A stretch of DNA of 64,000 nt from JBBIQV01 sp964555285 (lineage in GTDB: Bacteria > Nitrospirota > Nitrospiria > Nitrospirales > Nitrospiraceae). Shown piece after piece: positions 17,699-26,864 of the stretch. The DNA is taken from the NCBI GenBank assembly GCA_964555285.1, contig CAZKRM010000003.1:87400-151399 (forward strand), given 5' to 3'. Each line of letters starts with the position of its first letter. Position 1 is the stretch's first letter. The notes under the pieces were generated by a model. It saw only the letters and a list, made by a program, of their open reading frames with translations. It ran no database searches and was not told the DNA's origin. A program made the position numbers and the translations under genes.

Positions 17699-18859
17699 AT
17701 GCACGGTCCGGATTGGCAAATTGGTCGCATCTTCGGCATTCCCATTCGCATCCACGCGTCCTGGTTTCTCGTGTTTCTGTTCGTCACCTGGACTTTGGCG
17801 ACCGGCTATCTCCCGGAGATGCTCCCCGGATTGAACCCCGCTCGGTACTGGGGCATGGGCGGGATCGCGGCGGTGCTGTTGTTCGTCTCCGTCCTGCTGC
17901 ACGAGCTCGGTCATTCCTATGTCGCGTTGCGCTACCGGATTCCTATCGGGCAGATCACGCTCTTCGTGTTCGGCGGAATGGCGCAGATGAAGCGGGAACC
18001 GCCGGGGCCGCGCGCGGAGTTTTTAATCGCCATGGCCGGGCCTGTGGTCAGCTTTGCCCTGGGCGCCCTCTGTTTCGGGTTCGTTTCGTTGGCTGAATCC
18101 GCGGCGCCGGTTCCTCGACTACGGGGGCTGCTTGTACTGGGAGGATTGTTGGGGATGGTGAACGTTCAGCTCGGCCTCTTCAATCTGATTCCGGGATTTC
18201 CCCTCGATGGCGGGCGCGCGCTGCGAGCCGGTTTCTGGGCCTGGAATAAGGATTTCGACCGCGCGACGAGCCATGCGTCGATGATCGGGCTGGGTGTCGC
18301 CGTCCTGATCGGGTTACTGGGAGCCTCGCTGATGGTCGCCGCTCTGTCCGGCCTCCTGCCGACCGCGCTTGCGACCAACGGCGGGTGGATCGTTGTGGTG
18401 GGTGCGTTTCTGTTTGTGGCGGCGCGCGCCAGTCAACGGCAGGCCGCGCTCCGGTCGGCGCTGGCGTCGGTCTGCGTACGCGATCTCATGGTACGGACGG
18501 TGGTCACGCTCCCTCCGGATCTCACGCTTGACGTGGCCGTGAATCAATACTTCCTTCCGCTCGGGTACGGTGGGTTTCCCGTGTCGGCAGAAGGGCACCT
18601 CGTTGGACTGCTGACCGTGCGGGAAGTCCAAGCGTTGCCCACTTCCCTGTGGCCGTGGCGCCGCGTGCGCGAGGTGATGGTGCCGGTGGCAACTCCTCTC
18701 GTGGTATCGCCGGGAACATCCGTGGTGACGGCACTCGATCGAATGCTCCAGCAGGGGTCGGATCGCTTGATCGTGATGGAGGGGGACCGACTCGTCGGGC
18801 TGGTCACGCGCTCGGCTATCGGACATTATCTCCAGCTTCGCGGCCAGCAGAGATCGTGA
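17699..18859 (+). CDS. Site-2-type zinc metalloprotease with CBS domains
   Basis: A 386-aa intramembrane protease of the M50 family. The zinc motif LLHELGHS (His68, Glu69, His72) sits in a membrane helix, and the third ligand Asp170 lies in NLIPGFPLDGGR. About six hydrophobic segments cover residues 20-245. The last 130 residues form two CBS domains (VCVRDLMVRTVVTLPPDLTL and VREVMVPVATPLVVSPGTS), which usually bind adenosyl nucleotides and adjust activity. It cuts membrane-embedded substrates such as anti-sigma factors; the substrate here is unknown. The ATG at 17699 follows directly on a TTGACG-like box at 17663, so the transcript may be nearly leaderless. Confidence 0.93.
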   Translation: MHGPDWQIGRIFGIPIRIHASWFLVFLFVTWTLATGYLPEMLPGLNPARYWGMGGIAAVLLFVSVLLHELGHSYVALRYRIPIGQITLFVFGGMAQMKREPPGPRAEFLIAMAGPVVSFALGALCFGFVSLAESAAPVPRLRGLLVLGGLLGMVNVQLGLFNLIPGFPLDGGRALRAGFWAWNKDFDRATSHASMIGLGVAVLIGLLGASLMVAALSGLLPTALATNGGWIVVVGAFLFVAARASQRQAALRSALASVCVRDLMVRTVVTLPPDLTLDVAVNQYFLPLGYGGFPVSAEGHLVGLLTVREVQALPTSLWPWRRVREVMVPVATPLVVSPGTSVVTALDRMLQQGSDRLIVMEGDRLVGLVTRSAIGHYLQLRGQQRS

Positions 18860-18915
18860 GGGTAAAAAGTGGTGTTGAGTGAGGGGATGTCCTTTCTTTA
18901 CCCCTCACCCCTCAC
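18856..18915. terminator. Hairpin between convergent genes
   Basis: GTGAGGG and GAGTGAGGGG on the left pair with CCCCTCACCCCTCAC on the right, giving alternative stems. It lies exactly between the convergent stops at 18859 and 18918 and probably ends transcription both ways. It also has the doubled-word character of the foldback arrays. Confidence 0.6.
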
Positions 18916-18917
18916 GG

Positions 18918-20276
18918 TTACTCGTCCGCGCGGGCCGCGGAGAGATTTTGGGCGATGGCGACTCGGACGAGATGGACCGCGAGGAAGAAGCCGTAGACGA
19001 CGCAGAAAAAATTGAAGGCGACGCGATAGAAATCCACCAAGAGCACCGGCAAGCACAGGGCGAACAACAAGCTGGCGATCAAGGTCGCGAAGGTCAGACG
19101 GCGGCAGAACTCGTACGACGGCTCTTTTCCGATCGGCTTCAAGGCCCGTGCGTAACGCGCCGCACGTTCGAGTCGCGCCTCGCGAAGATCGGATTCCGGT
19201 GGCCCCCAATAGCGCAGTGCCAAGTACCCACCCACAATCGCCAGCCAGGGGGCGGCCCACAACGGCCAATAGGCCGCGCCGGCATACTGTTCCGACGTCA
19301 CCAACGTGGCAAACGAGGGCGCATAGAGCAGTCCCATCACCAGCGGGAGGACACGCTCGTCACGCGGCCGGTCTCCGTCGGGCCCTCCGTGGATCAACTC
19401 CCGCTCGAACAAGGGATAGCCGTACTTCAGCACGACCAGCGCGATGGCGGCGCTCATCGTTTTGTCCGGAATGTAGCGGATGCAGTTTTGCAGCCAGTTC
19501 ACGATGGTCCAGCCGAGGCTTTCTCCCCACGTAACCCCGAATAGCACCTCGAGAGACGTGCCCACGGTGTTTTGCCACTGAATGACGCGTTGGTTCAGGG
19601 TTTCCGCCACCTCGGGGTTCAGCGCGAACACGGACGTTTCACCCAGCGCCGCCTGGACCAGCGTGCCGGGAACGCTCATCGCCACCGCTCCGAGCACGCC
19701 GAACGTGAACAGGAACCAGGCATGTGAAAACGCCGAGCTTTTTCCTGCGCGCAGATACTTTCCGAACCCGGCGCGTCGGGCCATGTAGCCCCAGAAGAAC
19801 GCGCCGGTCATGTTGACCAGGGACCAGGGGAAGATGACCACGTCCGCTCCGGTTTCCGGGTAGAGGAGCCAGTTCACCATGGAATTGGACAGCAAGGCAA
19901 CGATGGCGCCCCACCAGGGGCCGAGCAGAAAAGACACGAGCGCTGTGCCGGTCATGTCGAGGAATAGAATGCTGTGCAGGTGGCGGCTCAGCGTCAGCCC
20001 AAGATAGTTCAGGAGCACGCCGGCGGCGACGATCACGCTGGTTTCGTACAGGAACAGATAGGAGGCTTTCTGGAAAAGCCTGGCGTCGAAGGGTTCTGCG
20101 CGACTCGTGGGCTCAGTCTGGGCACGCTCGGCAGCACTGGGCTTCTTGCCCTCTTTGCTTTTGCCGAGCCGATCTTGAATGTTCAGCAGCTTCTCCATGA
20201 TAGAGAGGATGGCTGCCATAAAAGCGGCCAGGGTCCCGCCGATCATGAGCACGTCTTTGTCGAAGTTGTCCATCAT
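18918..20276 (-). CDS. Polytopic membrane protein with ECF-S-like segment, function unknown
   Basis: A 452-aa integral membrane protein. After an N-terminal helix and a charged linker (residues 35-65) comes a region resembling S components of ECF vitamin or metal transporters: HSILFLDMTGTALVSFLLG, WWGAIVALLSNSMVNWLL and IFPWSLVNMTGAFFWGYMAR. The second half has further helices and an Arg-rich loop (REARLERAARYARALK). It is larger than a simple S component and no EcfA or EcfT gene is nearby, so a transport role is a guess. It converges on the site-2 protease gene; the YihY gene lies upstream on the same strand. Confidence 0.75.
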   Translation of the reverse strand: MMDNFDKDVLMIGGTLAAFMAAILSIMEKLLNIQDRLGKSKEGKKPSAAERAQTEPTSRAEPFDARLFQKASYLFLYETSVIVAAGVLLNYLGLTLSRHLHSILFLDMTGTALVSFLLGPWWGAIVALLSNSMVNWLLYPETGADVVIFPWSLVNMTGAFFWGYMARRAGFGKYLRAGKSSAFSHAWFLFTFGVLGAVAMSVPGTLVQAALGETSVFALNPEVAETLNQRVIQWQNTVGTSLEVLFGVTWGESLGWTIVNWLQNCIRYIPDKTMSAAIALVVLKYGYPLFERELIHGGPDGDRPRDERVLPLVMGLLYAPSFATLVTSEQYAGAAYWPLWAAPWLAIVGGYLALRYWGPPESDLREARLERAARYARALKPIGKEPSYEFCRRLTFATLIASLLFALCLPVLLVDFYRVAFNFFCVVYGFFLAVHLVRVAIAQNLSAARADE

Positions 20277-20394
20277 AGAGGTGTTTCCTCAATCCCTGCA
20301 CGCTGGTGGCAGCGTGCATTCCTAGCGTAGGCAATTCTAGCCAGGAAGCGCGTTCCGCGCCAGAAAAAGGCTTGAACTGTGCAACCTCCGAATG

Positions 20395-21324
20395 TCAGGG
20401 AGAGCTGGCCGGGATTGTTCGCAGTTGAAACAATCGCGTCACGACTGCGCCGAGCAGCAGCAGGAGGGCCGAGTAGTAGATCCACAACAGCAGCAGCACG
20501 ACTTCGAGGAGCGTGCCGTAGAGGCGATTGTAGACCGTGGCTTGCTGGGTGTAGGCGGCGAAGAGGCACTTGGCGGCCACCCAGAGTAACGCAAAGACGG
20601 TGGCGCCGATGGCTGCGTCGCGCCAGGTCGGGCGCTGTCTGGGCAGCGACCGGTACAGAGTGGTCACGGTCGCGAGGGCGAGCAGAAACGGCAGCGTGTA
20701 GGTCAGCAAGAAGTGATGCGCGTAGACCGCCACAAGGTCCAGGCCCCACAAGTGGGGTGTGAGGGAAATAAGAAAGCCGATCATGTGGGTGGCGACATAG
20801 GAGACGACGAGAAGCAGGCTGAACGCGCCGAGCAAGACGACGGCGACAACGGTCGAAATCAGCGTGTGCCGAAGGGCGGAGGTGCTGAATACCACATTGA
20901 CGGCATAGTCCAGTTCATAGAAGACGGACGCGCCGAGCCAGGCGAGGGTCAGGAACACCACCCAGCGCACGCTCTCCAGTTCGCCGGCGCGCCGGATCTG
21001 ATGGGCCAGCCCTTCCCCTAGAATGGGCAGGAAGCCCTTGAGGAGGCTGAGAAGGAATCCTTCCCCGAGTACCTCCTGGCTCACGAGCAAGTTGATGCCG
21101 TATTGGAGCAAAAACACCAGAGGGAACAGGGACAAGAGCGAGAAGAACGCCAGCGACGCCGCCAGACTGGCGCACCCGTAGTGACGGAAGGCGACCGCCA
21201 CCTCCCCAAGGAAATGCAGGGCGGCTGCGCCTCGTTGGAGCGTGAGACGGAATGCCGATCTGGGAGCGGAATCTTCAGCCCAGTCCACGGGCACGAGCCT
21301 ACCACGAGACACGAAGTTTCGCAC
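20395..21324 (-). CDS. YihY/BrkB-family inner-membrane protein
   Basis: 309 aa with about six transmembrane helices in the YihY/UPF0761 pattern: AFRHYGCASLAASLAFFSLL, LLQYGINLL, TLAWLGASVFYELDYAVNVVF and the C-terminal LLWIYYSALLLLLGAVVTRLF. The IYYSA.LLLLGA motif is typical of the family. The function is not settled; it was once called ribonuclease BN in error. The start is a GTG at 21324; the first 25 residues are not conserved in character, so a later start is possible. It is the gene after nuoN, 24 nt downstream, and may share the nuo transcript. Confidence 0.9.
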   Translation of the reverse strand: MRNFVSRGRLVPVDWAEDSAPRSAFRLTLQRGAAALHFLGEVAVAFRHYGCASLAASLAFFSLLSLFPLVFLLQYGINLLVSQEVLGEGFLLSLLKGFLPILGEGLAHQIRRAGELESVRWVVFLTLAWLGASVFYELDYAVNVVFSTSALRHTLISTVVAVVLLGAFSLLLVVSYVATHMIGFLISLTPHLWGLDLVAVYAHHFLLTYTLPFLLALATVTTLYRSLPRQRPTWRDAAIGATVFALLWVAAKCLFAAYTQQATVYNRLYGTLLEVVLLLLWIYYSALLLLLGAVVTRLFQLRTIPASSP

Positions 21325-21348
21325 TGATTTGGAAAGACTGCGGCGGAC

Positions 21349-22827
21349 CTACTTCAGCGGCAGCGCAGCCTGGGTGGCGAGCGAGACGAGGGAATTGGGG
21401 AAGAGCCCGAAGAAGACGGTGCCGGCAAGGGCGCAGGCCAGCACGATCGAGAGGGCCGGCGACGCCACGAGTGTCGGGATGGCGCTGGTCGAGGGCTCCG
21501 GTTCTCGCATGTACATGACCATCACCACGCGCAGGTAGTAGTAGGCGGAGACCGCGGCGAAGATGAGGGCCACGACCGCCAGCCAGGTCAATCCCGCGTT
21601 GACGGCCGCCATGAACACGTAGAACTTTCCGATGAACCCGGCAGTCGGTGGAATGCCGGCAAGCGAGACCATGAAGACCAGCATGAGAAACGCGGCGAGC
21701 GGTTGTCGCTTGGCCAGGCCGGTGAAATCTTCAATCTCATCCCCTTCGAGCCCTCCCTTCCGCAGCATCGCGACCACCGAGAACGCACCCAGGGTCATGA
21801 ACGCATAAATCGCAATGTACAGCATCACGCTGGCCATCCCTGACGTCTCGCCGGCGTCCTGCCCGGCTCGGCCGACCACCACCACGCCGATGAGCGCGTA
21901 GCCCGCATGCGCGATGCTGGAATAGGCCAGCATGCGCTTGATGTTGGTCTGGACGATCGCGACGACGTTGCCGAGCACGAGGGTCAGCAGGCAGATGACA
22001 AGAAAGAGCGCGTACCAATCGGCTTTCAACCCGCCGAGCCCTTCCACGAAGACGCGGAGGAACGCGCCGAAGCCGGCGGCCTTGGACGCCACGGCCATAA
22101 AGGCGGTCACCGACGTGGGTGACCCTTCGTACACATCCGGCGTCCACATGTGGAATGGGACGACCGCGAGCTTGAAGCCGAAGCCGACGGTCAACAGAAT
22201 CATGGCCAGCGTGAGCGTGGGATCGCCTATGCCGTTCGTGCCGACGGCTGCCGCGATGGCCGACAACCTGGTGCTGCCCGCCACGCCGAACAGCAGCGAA
22301 ATGCCGTACAGCAGGATGCCGGATGAGAAGGCGCCGAGCACGAAGTACTTCGCGGACGCTTCGAGCGAACGAGGATCCGAGCGCTTCAATCCTGCCATCA
22401 CGTACAGAGACAGCGACATCAATTCCATGCCCAGGTAGATCGTCAGGAGGTCGGCCGCCGAGACCATCACCATCATGCCGGACAGCGCCAGCAGGATGAA
22501 CCCGTAGTATTCGCCGAGGTGCAGCCGTTCGGCCTTCAGGTAGGGGAGCGAGAGGAGGATGGTTAAGCCGGTGACGACGTAGAGCAGCAGTTTCCAGAAG
22601 CAGGCGTAGGGATCGACGATGACCAGGTCGCTGAAGGCCGACACGCGCAGAGGCATCTGCGAGGACGTGACACCTACACAGATGGCCAGTGCAGCGAGAC
22701 ACAGCCACGCCAGCGTGTCTTTCTTCGATGAGGGCGTGATCGGATCGAGCGCAAGCACCAGGCAGGCGGCTGCCACGATGATGAGCTCAGGGAGCACCGC
22801 GATGAGGTCGGCGATGGGAAGCGTCAT
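21349..22827 (-). CDS. nuoN: NADH-quinone oxidoreductase subunit N
   Basis: A 492-aa antiporter-like proton-pumping subunit of complex I. Around fourteen hydrophobic helices are visible with the proton_antipo_M core (LTIYLGMELMSLSLYVMAGLKR, KYFVLGAFSSGILLYG, KLAVVPFHMWTPDVYEGSP, KRMLAYSSIAHAGYALIG). The Glu in ELMSL and the Lys in the broken helix (FKLAVVPFH) are the usual proton-path residues. The length is normal. It is the last nuo gene, separated from nuoM by 3 nt. No second nuoN or nuoM is seen in the cluster. Confidence 0.97.
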   Translation of the reverse strand: MTLPIADLIAVLPELIIVAAACLVLALDPITPSSKKDTLAWLCLAALAICVGVTSSQMPLRVSAFSDLVIVDPYACFWKLLLYVVTGLTILLSLPYLKAERLHLGEYYGFILLALSGMMVMVSAADLLTIYLGMELMSLSLYVMAGLKRSDPRSLEASAKYFVLGAFSSGILLYGISLLFGVAGSTRLSAIAAAVGTNGIGDPTLTLAMILLTVGFGFKLAVVPFHMWTPDVYEGSPTSVTAFMAVASKAAGFGAFLRVFVEGLGGLKADWYALFLVICLLTLVLGNVVAIVQTNIKRMLAYSSIAHAGYALIGVVVVGRAGQDAGETSGMASVMLYIAIYAFMTLGAFSVVAMLRKGGLEGDEIEDFTGLAKRQPLAAFLMLVFMVSLAGIPPTAGFIGKFYVFMAAVNAGLTWLAVVALIFAAVSAYYYLRVVMVMYMREPEPSTSAIPTLVASPALSIVLACALAGTVFFGLFPNSLVSLATQAALPLK

Positions 22828-22830
22828 GAC

Positions 22831-24393
22831 TCAATATCCGGTGATCGTAGGCGAAGGGCTATCAGTCCTCACATCGCCACGCGCCCATCGCCTCGTGCCT
22901 GTTGCTGCCGCCACATCGCGATCTTGCAGGTCTGCTCCTTCGATGATGTGCGCCACGCTGGCGTGCATGCGCGTCAAGATGGGATTCGGGAAGAGTCCGA
23001 TCCAGAAGACCATCGCGACCAGCGGGACCATGATGGCCATCTCTCTGGGGTTGAGATCGCGCAGGTGCGCCGCGTGGCGCCGGCTGGGAGTCCCGAAGGC
23101 GACGCGCTGTACCATCCAAAGAAGATAGGCAGCAGCGAGGATGATACCCACTGAGGCAAAGACGGCGGCGACCTTGCTCCACAGGAACGTGCCCACCAGG
23201 ACGAGGAACTCGCCGACAAAGCTGTTCGTTCCCGGCAGCCCCAACGACGACAAGGCAAAGATCACGAGCACCGTGGCATAGCGGGGCATCGGCTTCGAGA
23301 GGCCCGTGTTGTCGGCGATGAGCCGGCTGTGGGTTCGCTCGTAAATCGCGCCGACGCAGAGGAACAGCGCTCCCGTTGTGATGCCGTGATTCACCATTTG
23401 CAGGACGGCTCCTTCGATGCCCTGCACGTTCAACGTGAAGATGCCGAGCGTGACGAATCCCATGTGGCTGACGCTGGAATAGGCGATGAGCTTCTTGAGA
23501 TCGTTCTGCGCCAGCGCCATGTAGGCGCCGTAAATGATGGCGACGATCGAGAGCGCGACCATGAACGGGGTGAACGTCGCGGTCGCATCGGGCAGCATGG
23601 GCAAGGTGAAGCGCAAGAAGCCGTAGGTCCCCATCTTCAACAGCACGCTGGCCAGAATGACGCTGCCGGCCGTGGGCGCTTCGACGTGCGCGTCCGGCAA
23701 CCACGTATGGAACGGGAACATCGGAACCTTCACGGCGAAGGCGGCAAAGAAGGCCCAGAACAGCCAGCTCTGCAACGACGCGCCGTAGTTCCCGCGACTG
23801 AGGGCGAGAATGTCGAACGTGTGTCCGCCTTGGAAGTACAGGACGAGAATGGCGACAAGCAGCAGCACGCTGCCGGCCAACGTGTAGAGGAAGAACTTGA
23901 TGGCGGCATAGAGGCGATTCGGGCCACCCCACACGCCGATCAGCAGGTACATGGGAACCAGCATCGCTTCCCAGAACACATAGAAGAGCACGAAGTCCAG
24001 CGCGACGAAGACGCCCAGCATGGCCGTTTCCATCATGAGGAGCACTGCCATGAATGAGCGGACCCTGGTTTCGATTGCGCGCCAGGAGGCCAACACACAG
24101 AACGGTGTGAGGAACGTGGTCAGCAGCACCAAGGGCAAGCTGACCCCGTCCATCCCGAGGCTGTAGTGAATGGGAGGCGACGTGATCCAGGCCACGTGCT
24201 CCGTGAATTGCATCTGTCCGGACGCGGGATCGAAGAGCCACCAGAGCGGCAGCGAGACGAGAAAGGTCGCCACGGCCACGGCCAAGGCGATCCAGCGAAC
24301 GGCCGCCTCCTCTAAGAAGAAGAGGGTCACCGCGCCCACGAGGGGTAGGAACACGACCACGCTGAGCCAGGGAAATGTCGTTGCGTCTGTCAT
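22831..24393 (-). CDS. nuoM: NADH-quinone oxidoreductase subunit M
   Basis: A 520-aa proton-pumping antiporter-like subunit. Signature segments are FVLFYVFWEAMLVPMYLLIG (Glu of TM5), KVPMFPFHTWLPDAHVEAPT (Lys of TM7), LKKLIAYSSVSHMGFV and GLPGTNSFVGEFLVL. The hydrophobic helices cover the protein up to about residue 480. The C-terminal tail beyond the last helix (after MHASVAHIIEG) is longer and hydrophilic compared with E. coli. It is transcribed between nuoL and nuoN with a 3-nt gap to nuoN and 39 nt to nuoL. Confidence 0.97.
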   Translation of the reverse strand: MTDATTFPWLSVVVFLPLVGAVTLFFLEEAAVRWIALAVAVATFLVSLPLWWLFDPASGQMQFTEHVAWITSPPIHYSLGMDGVSLPLVLLTTFLTPFCVLASWRAIETRVRSFMAVLLMMETAMLGVFVALDFVLFYVFWEAMLVPMYLLIGVWGGPNRLYAAIKFFLYTLAGSVLLLVAILVLYFQGGHTFDILALSRGNYGASLQSWLFWAFFAAFAVKVPMFPFHTWLPDAHVEAPTAGSVILASVLLKMGTYGFLRFTLPMLPDATATFTPFMVALSIVAIIYGAYMALAQNDLKKLIAYSSVSHMGFVTLGIFTLNVQGIEGAVLQMVNHGITTGALFLCVGAIYERTHSRLIADNTGLSKPMPRYATVLVIFALSSLGLPGTNSFVGEFLVLVGTFLWSKVAAVFASVGIILAAAYLLWMVQRVAFGTPSRRHAAHLRDLNPREMAIMVPLVAMVFWIGLFPNPILTRMHASVAHIIEGADLQDRDVAAATGTRRWARGDVRTDSPSPTITGY

Positions 24394-24432
24394 GAACCGA
24401 TTGCCTTTTTCATTGTTACTTTTGCCTTCCTA

Positions 24433-26334
24433 CTAGAGCAGCAGGTACGCGGTTACAATCACAACAGCACCGACCGCCATGCCCAGCGCATAGTGCTGGG
24501 TTTGCCCGCTCTGCATCAGTCGCAGCAGCCACCCGCCCCAGGCGAAGGCCCTCGCGACGCCGTTCACGGCGGCGTCGATCAGATTCACATCCACATGCTT
24601 CCACAGATTCGTGGCTGTGACGAACGTAGGCCGCACGACGATCTGGTCGTAGGCCTCGTCCACGTACCACTTGTTGAGCGAGCCCTGATACACAGTCCGC
24701 CACTGCTGCGCGAGCCGATCGGGCAGGCCGGGGTTCATCACATAGACATAGTAGGCGCCCGCGATGCCGGCCAGGCCCATCACCGTCGCGATGGCCATGA
24801 TGCCGAGCGCCGCTGGACCGCCGTGCTGGGAGGATTGGTGTTCGCCGCCAGGAAAGGCCGGTTCCAAGAATCCGGGAATGCCCAGGTAACCGGTGACGAC
24901 GCTCAGCACCGCCAGAATCATCAGCGGAATGGTGATCGTCTGCGACGGTTCGTGGATGTGTCCAGCGTGATGGGGATCGACCCGCGACGTGCCCCAGAAG
25001 GTCACGAACACCAGACGAAAACTATAGAAGGCGGTCATCAAGGCCGTCAGCAATCCGACAATCGTGAGCAGTTGCCCCAAGGGACCGGCGGACCAGGCGG
25101 AGACGAGCAGATCGTCCTTGCTGAAGAATCCGGCGGTCAACGGGAACCCGGCCAATGCGAGCGAGCCGATGACGAAGGTCCAATAGGTGACGGGCAACTT
25201 GTCTCTCAGCCCGCCCATGCGGCGCATGTCCTGTTCGTGGTGCAGGGCGATGATCACCGAGCCGCAGCCGAGGAAGAGCAAGGCCTTGAACGCGCCATGG
25301 GTCAAGAGGTGATACATCCCGGCGGCGTAGGCCCCGAGGCCGCACGCCATCATCATGTAGCCGAGCTGGCTGACGGTCGAGTAGGCGACGACGCGTTTGA
25401 TGTCGGTCTGTGTCAAGGCGATGGTCGCGCCCAGGAGCATCGTGGCGCCACCCACGAGGGCAACCACGGTCATGGCAGTCGGTGAGAGGTTGTAGAGCGG
25501 CGCGAGCCGCGCCACCATGAAGACACCGGCTGTGACCATGGTGGCGGCGTGGATCAGGGCGGAGATCGGCGTCGGGCCTTCCATGGCGTCAGGCAACCAG
25601 ACGTGCAGCGGCACTTGCGCGGATTTGCCGATGGCGCCGGTGAAGAGCAGCAGGCAGATCAGCGTGAGGGTGGACACTTCCCATGTGCCGCCGAAGGGGT
25701 GGAGAAGGTTCATCGCATCGCCGGCGAAGTCCTTTGCGCGTGGGAATACCTCCTGGTACTCCAGCGAGCCGAAGCTATACCAGACGAGCAACAGCCCCAG
25801 CATGAACCCGAAATCGCCGATCCGGTTCACGATGAAGGCTTTGGTTGCCGCGGAACAGGCCGATGGTCGTTCGTACCAATGGCCGATCAAGAGGTACGAA
25901 CACAGACCGACGGCTTCCCAGAACACGAACAGTTGAAGCAGGTTGTTCGCCATCACCAGCATCAACATGGAGAAGGTGAAGAGCGCGATGTACGCGAAGA
26001 ACCGCGCATAGCCCGGCTCGCTGTGCATGTACCCGATGGTGTACACGTGCACCAGCGAACTCACGCCGGTGACGAGCAGGAGCATGACGGCTGTCAGGCG
26101 GTCGATCGAAAGGCCAAGTTCGACCTCGAGCTCGCCGGAAGTCAGCCAGGTGTAGAGGGGCACGGTCGTATGGTGTCCTCCAGCGACGTCGAAGAGGACC
26201 AAGACGGAGAGGAGAAAGGACACCACCACTGCGGGCACCGCGACGAGATGGGCCTTGTCCTTGATCCAGTGGCCGGCGATGCCGAGGATGAGGAAGGCGG
26301 CGAAGGGGAGGAATGGGATCAGCGCGTACATCAT
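24433..26334 (-). CDS. nuoL: NADH-quinone oxidoreductase subunit L
   Basis: 633 aa, the most distal proton-pumping subunit of complex I. It shows VFWEAVGLCSYLLIGHWYER, KSAQVPLHVWLPDAMEGPTP, DIKRVVAYSTVSQLGYMMMA, FKALLFLGCGSVI and GFPLTAGFFSKDDLL, followed by the long amphipathic lateral helix expected near residues 540-590 (RTVYQGSLNKWYVDEAYDQI) and a final anchor helix. The length is usual (E. coli 613). It is preceded by a 95-nt gap to nuoK filled by a foldback array. The ATG pair at 26334/26331 leaves the exact start open by one codon. Confidence 0.97.
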   Translation of the reverse strand: MMYALIPFLPFAAFLILGIAGHWIKDKAHLVAVPAVVVSFLLSVLVLFDVAGGHHTTVPLYTWLTSGELEVELGLSIDRLTAVMLLLVTGVSSLVHVYTIGYMHSEPGYARFFAYIALFTFSMLMLVMANNLLQLFVFWEAVGLCSYLLIGHWYERPSACSAATKAFIVNRIGDFGFMLGLLLVWYSFGSLEYQEVFPRAKDFAGDAMNLLHPFGGTWEVSTLTLICLLLFTGAIGKSAQVPLHVWLPDAMEGPTPISALIHAATMVTAGVFMVARLAPLYNLSPTAMTVVALVGGATMLLGATIALTQTDIKRVVAYSTVSQLGYMMMACGLGAYAAGMYHLLTHGAFKALLFLGCGSVIIALHHEQDMRRMGGLRDKLPVTYWTFVIGSLALAGFPLTAGFFSKDDLLVSAWSAGPLGQLLTIVGLLTALMTAFYSFRLVFVTFWGTSRVDPHHAGHIHEPSQTITIPLMILAVLSVVTGYLGIPGFLEPAFPGGEHQSSQHGGPAALGIMAIATVMGLAGIAGAYYVYVMNPGLPDRLAQQWRTVYQGSLNKWYVDEAYDQIVVRPTFVTATNLWKHVDVNLIDAAVNGVARAFAWGGWLLRLMQSGQTQHYALGMAVGAVVIVTAYLLL

Positions 26335-26340
26335 AATAGA

Positions 26341-26433
26341 TTCAACGATGAACGATGAATGATGAATGATGAAGTGTAGCCAGGGAATTTTTGCGAACTG
26401 TCCTGCGTTCAGTGTTCATCGTTCAGCGTTCAC
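26341..26433. repeat. Foldback word array between nuoK and nuoL
   Basis: The left arm repeats AACGATGAATGATGAATGATG; the right arm has TGCGTTCAGTGTTCATCGTTC and CAGCGTTCAC, complementary words. About 35 nt in the middle are unrelated. The whole array falls between the nuoK stop and the nuoL start and would fold in the operon message. Confidence 0.7.
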
Positions 26434-26735
26434 CATTTTAGTAGCTGAAACTCGTCCACGTTGATCGTCGATTTGGCCCGGTAGAGCGCGATGATGATGG
26501 CCAGGCCGACTCCGACTTCGGCCGCGGCCACCGTGAGGGTAAAGAACACGAACACCTGGCCGGCCACGCTGTGAAAGTAGTGCGAGAAGGCCACGAAGTT
26601 GATGTTCGTCGCGTTCAGCATGAGTTCCACCGACAGAAGAATCAGGATGATGTTGCGTCGGATGAGGACGCCCACTGCCCCCGTGATGAACACGACGGCG
26701 CTCAGGACCAAATAGTATGATAAGGGAATGCTCAT
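26430..26735 (-). CDS. nuoK: NADH-quinone oxidoreductase subunit K
   Basis: A 101-aa three-helix subunit (MrpC-like). The helix-2 motif LLSVELMLNATNINFVAFS with the conserved Glu, and helix 3 VFFTLTVAAAEVGVGLAIII with the second Glu, are both present and are part of the proton-transfer axis of complex I. The length matches the family exactly. The stop lies at the edge of the foldback array upstream of nuoL; another array separates the gene from nuoJ. Confidence 0.97.
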   Translation of the reverse strand: MSIPLSYYLVLSAVVFITGAVGVLIRRNIILILLSVELMLNATNINFVAFSHYFHSVAGQVFVFFTLTVAAAEVGVGLAIIIALYRAKSTINVDEFQLLKW

Positions 26736-26737
26736 AG

Positions 26738-26864
26738 TTCTGAGTTCTGAGTTTTGGGTTCTGAGTTAATAGGCGCTACATGGCATGGCAAATCATTCTG
26801 TGGTTCGAGTTATTCATCCCGGTAAAAAACTCAGAACTGAGAACTCATAACTCAGAACTCACTG
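26738..26864. repeat. Foldback word array between nuoJ and nuoK
   Basis: The left arm is AGTTCTGAGTTCTGAGTTTTG then GGTTCTGAGTT; the right arm is AACTCAGAACTGAGAACTC then ATAACTCAGAACTCA. The words are the same as at 5371, 33860, 36183 and 50648. The loop of about 70 nt is unrelated. Confidence 0.8.
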
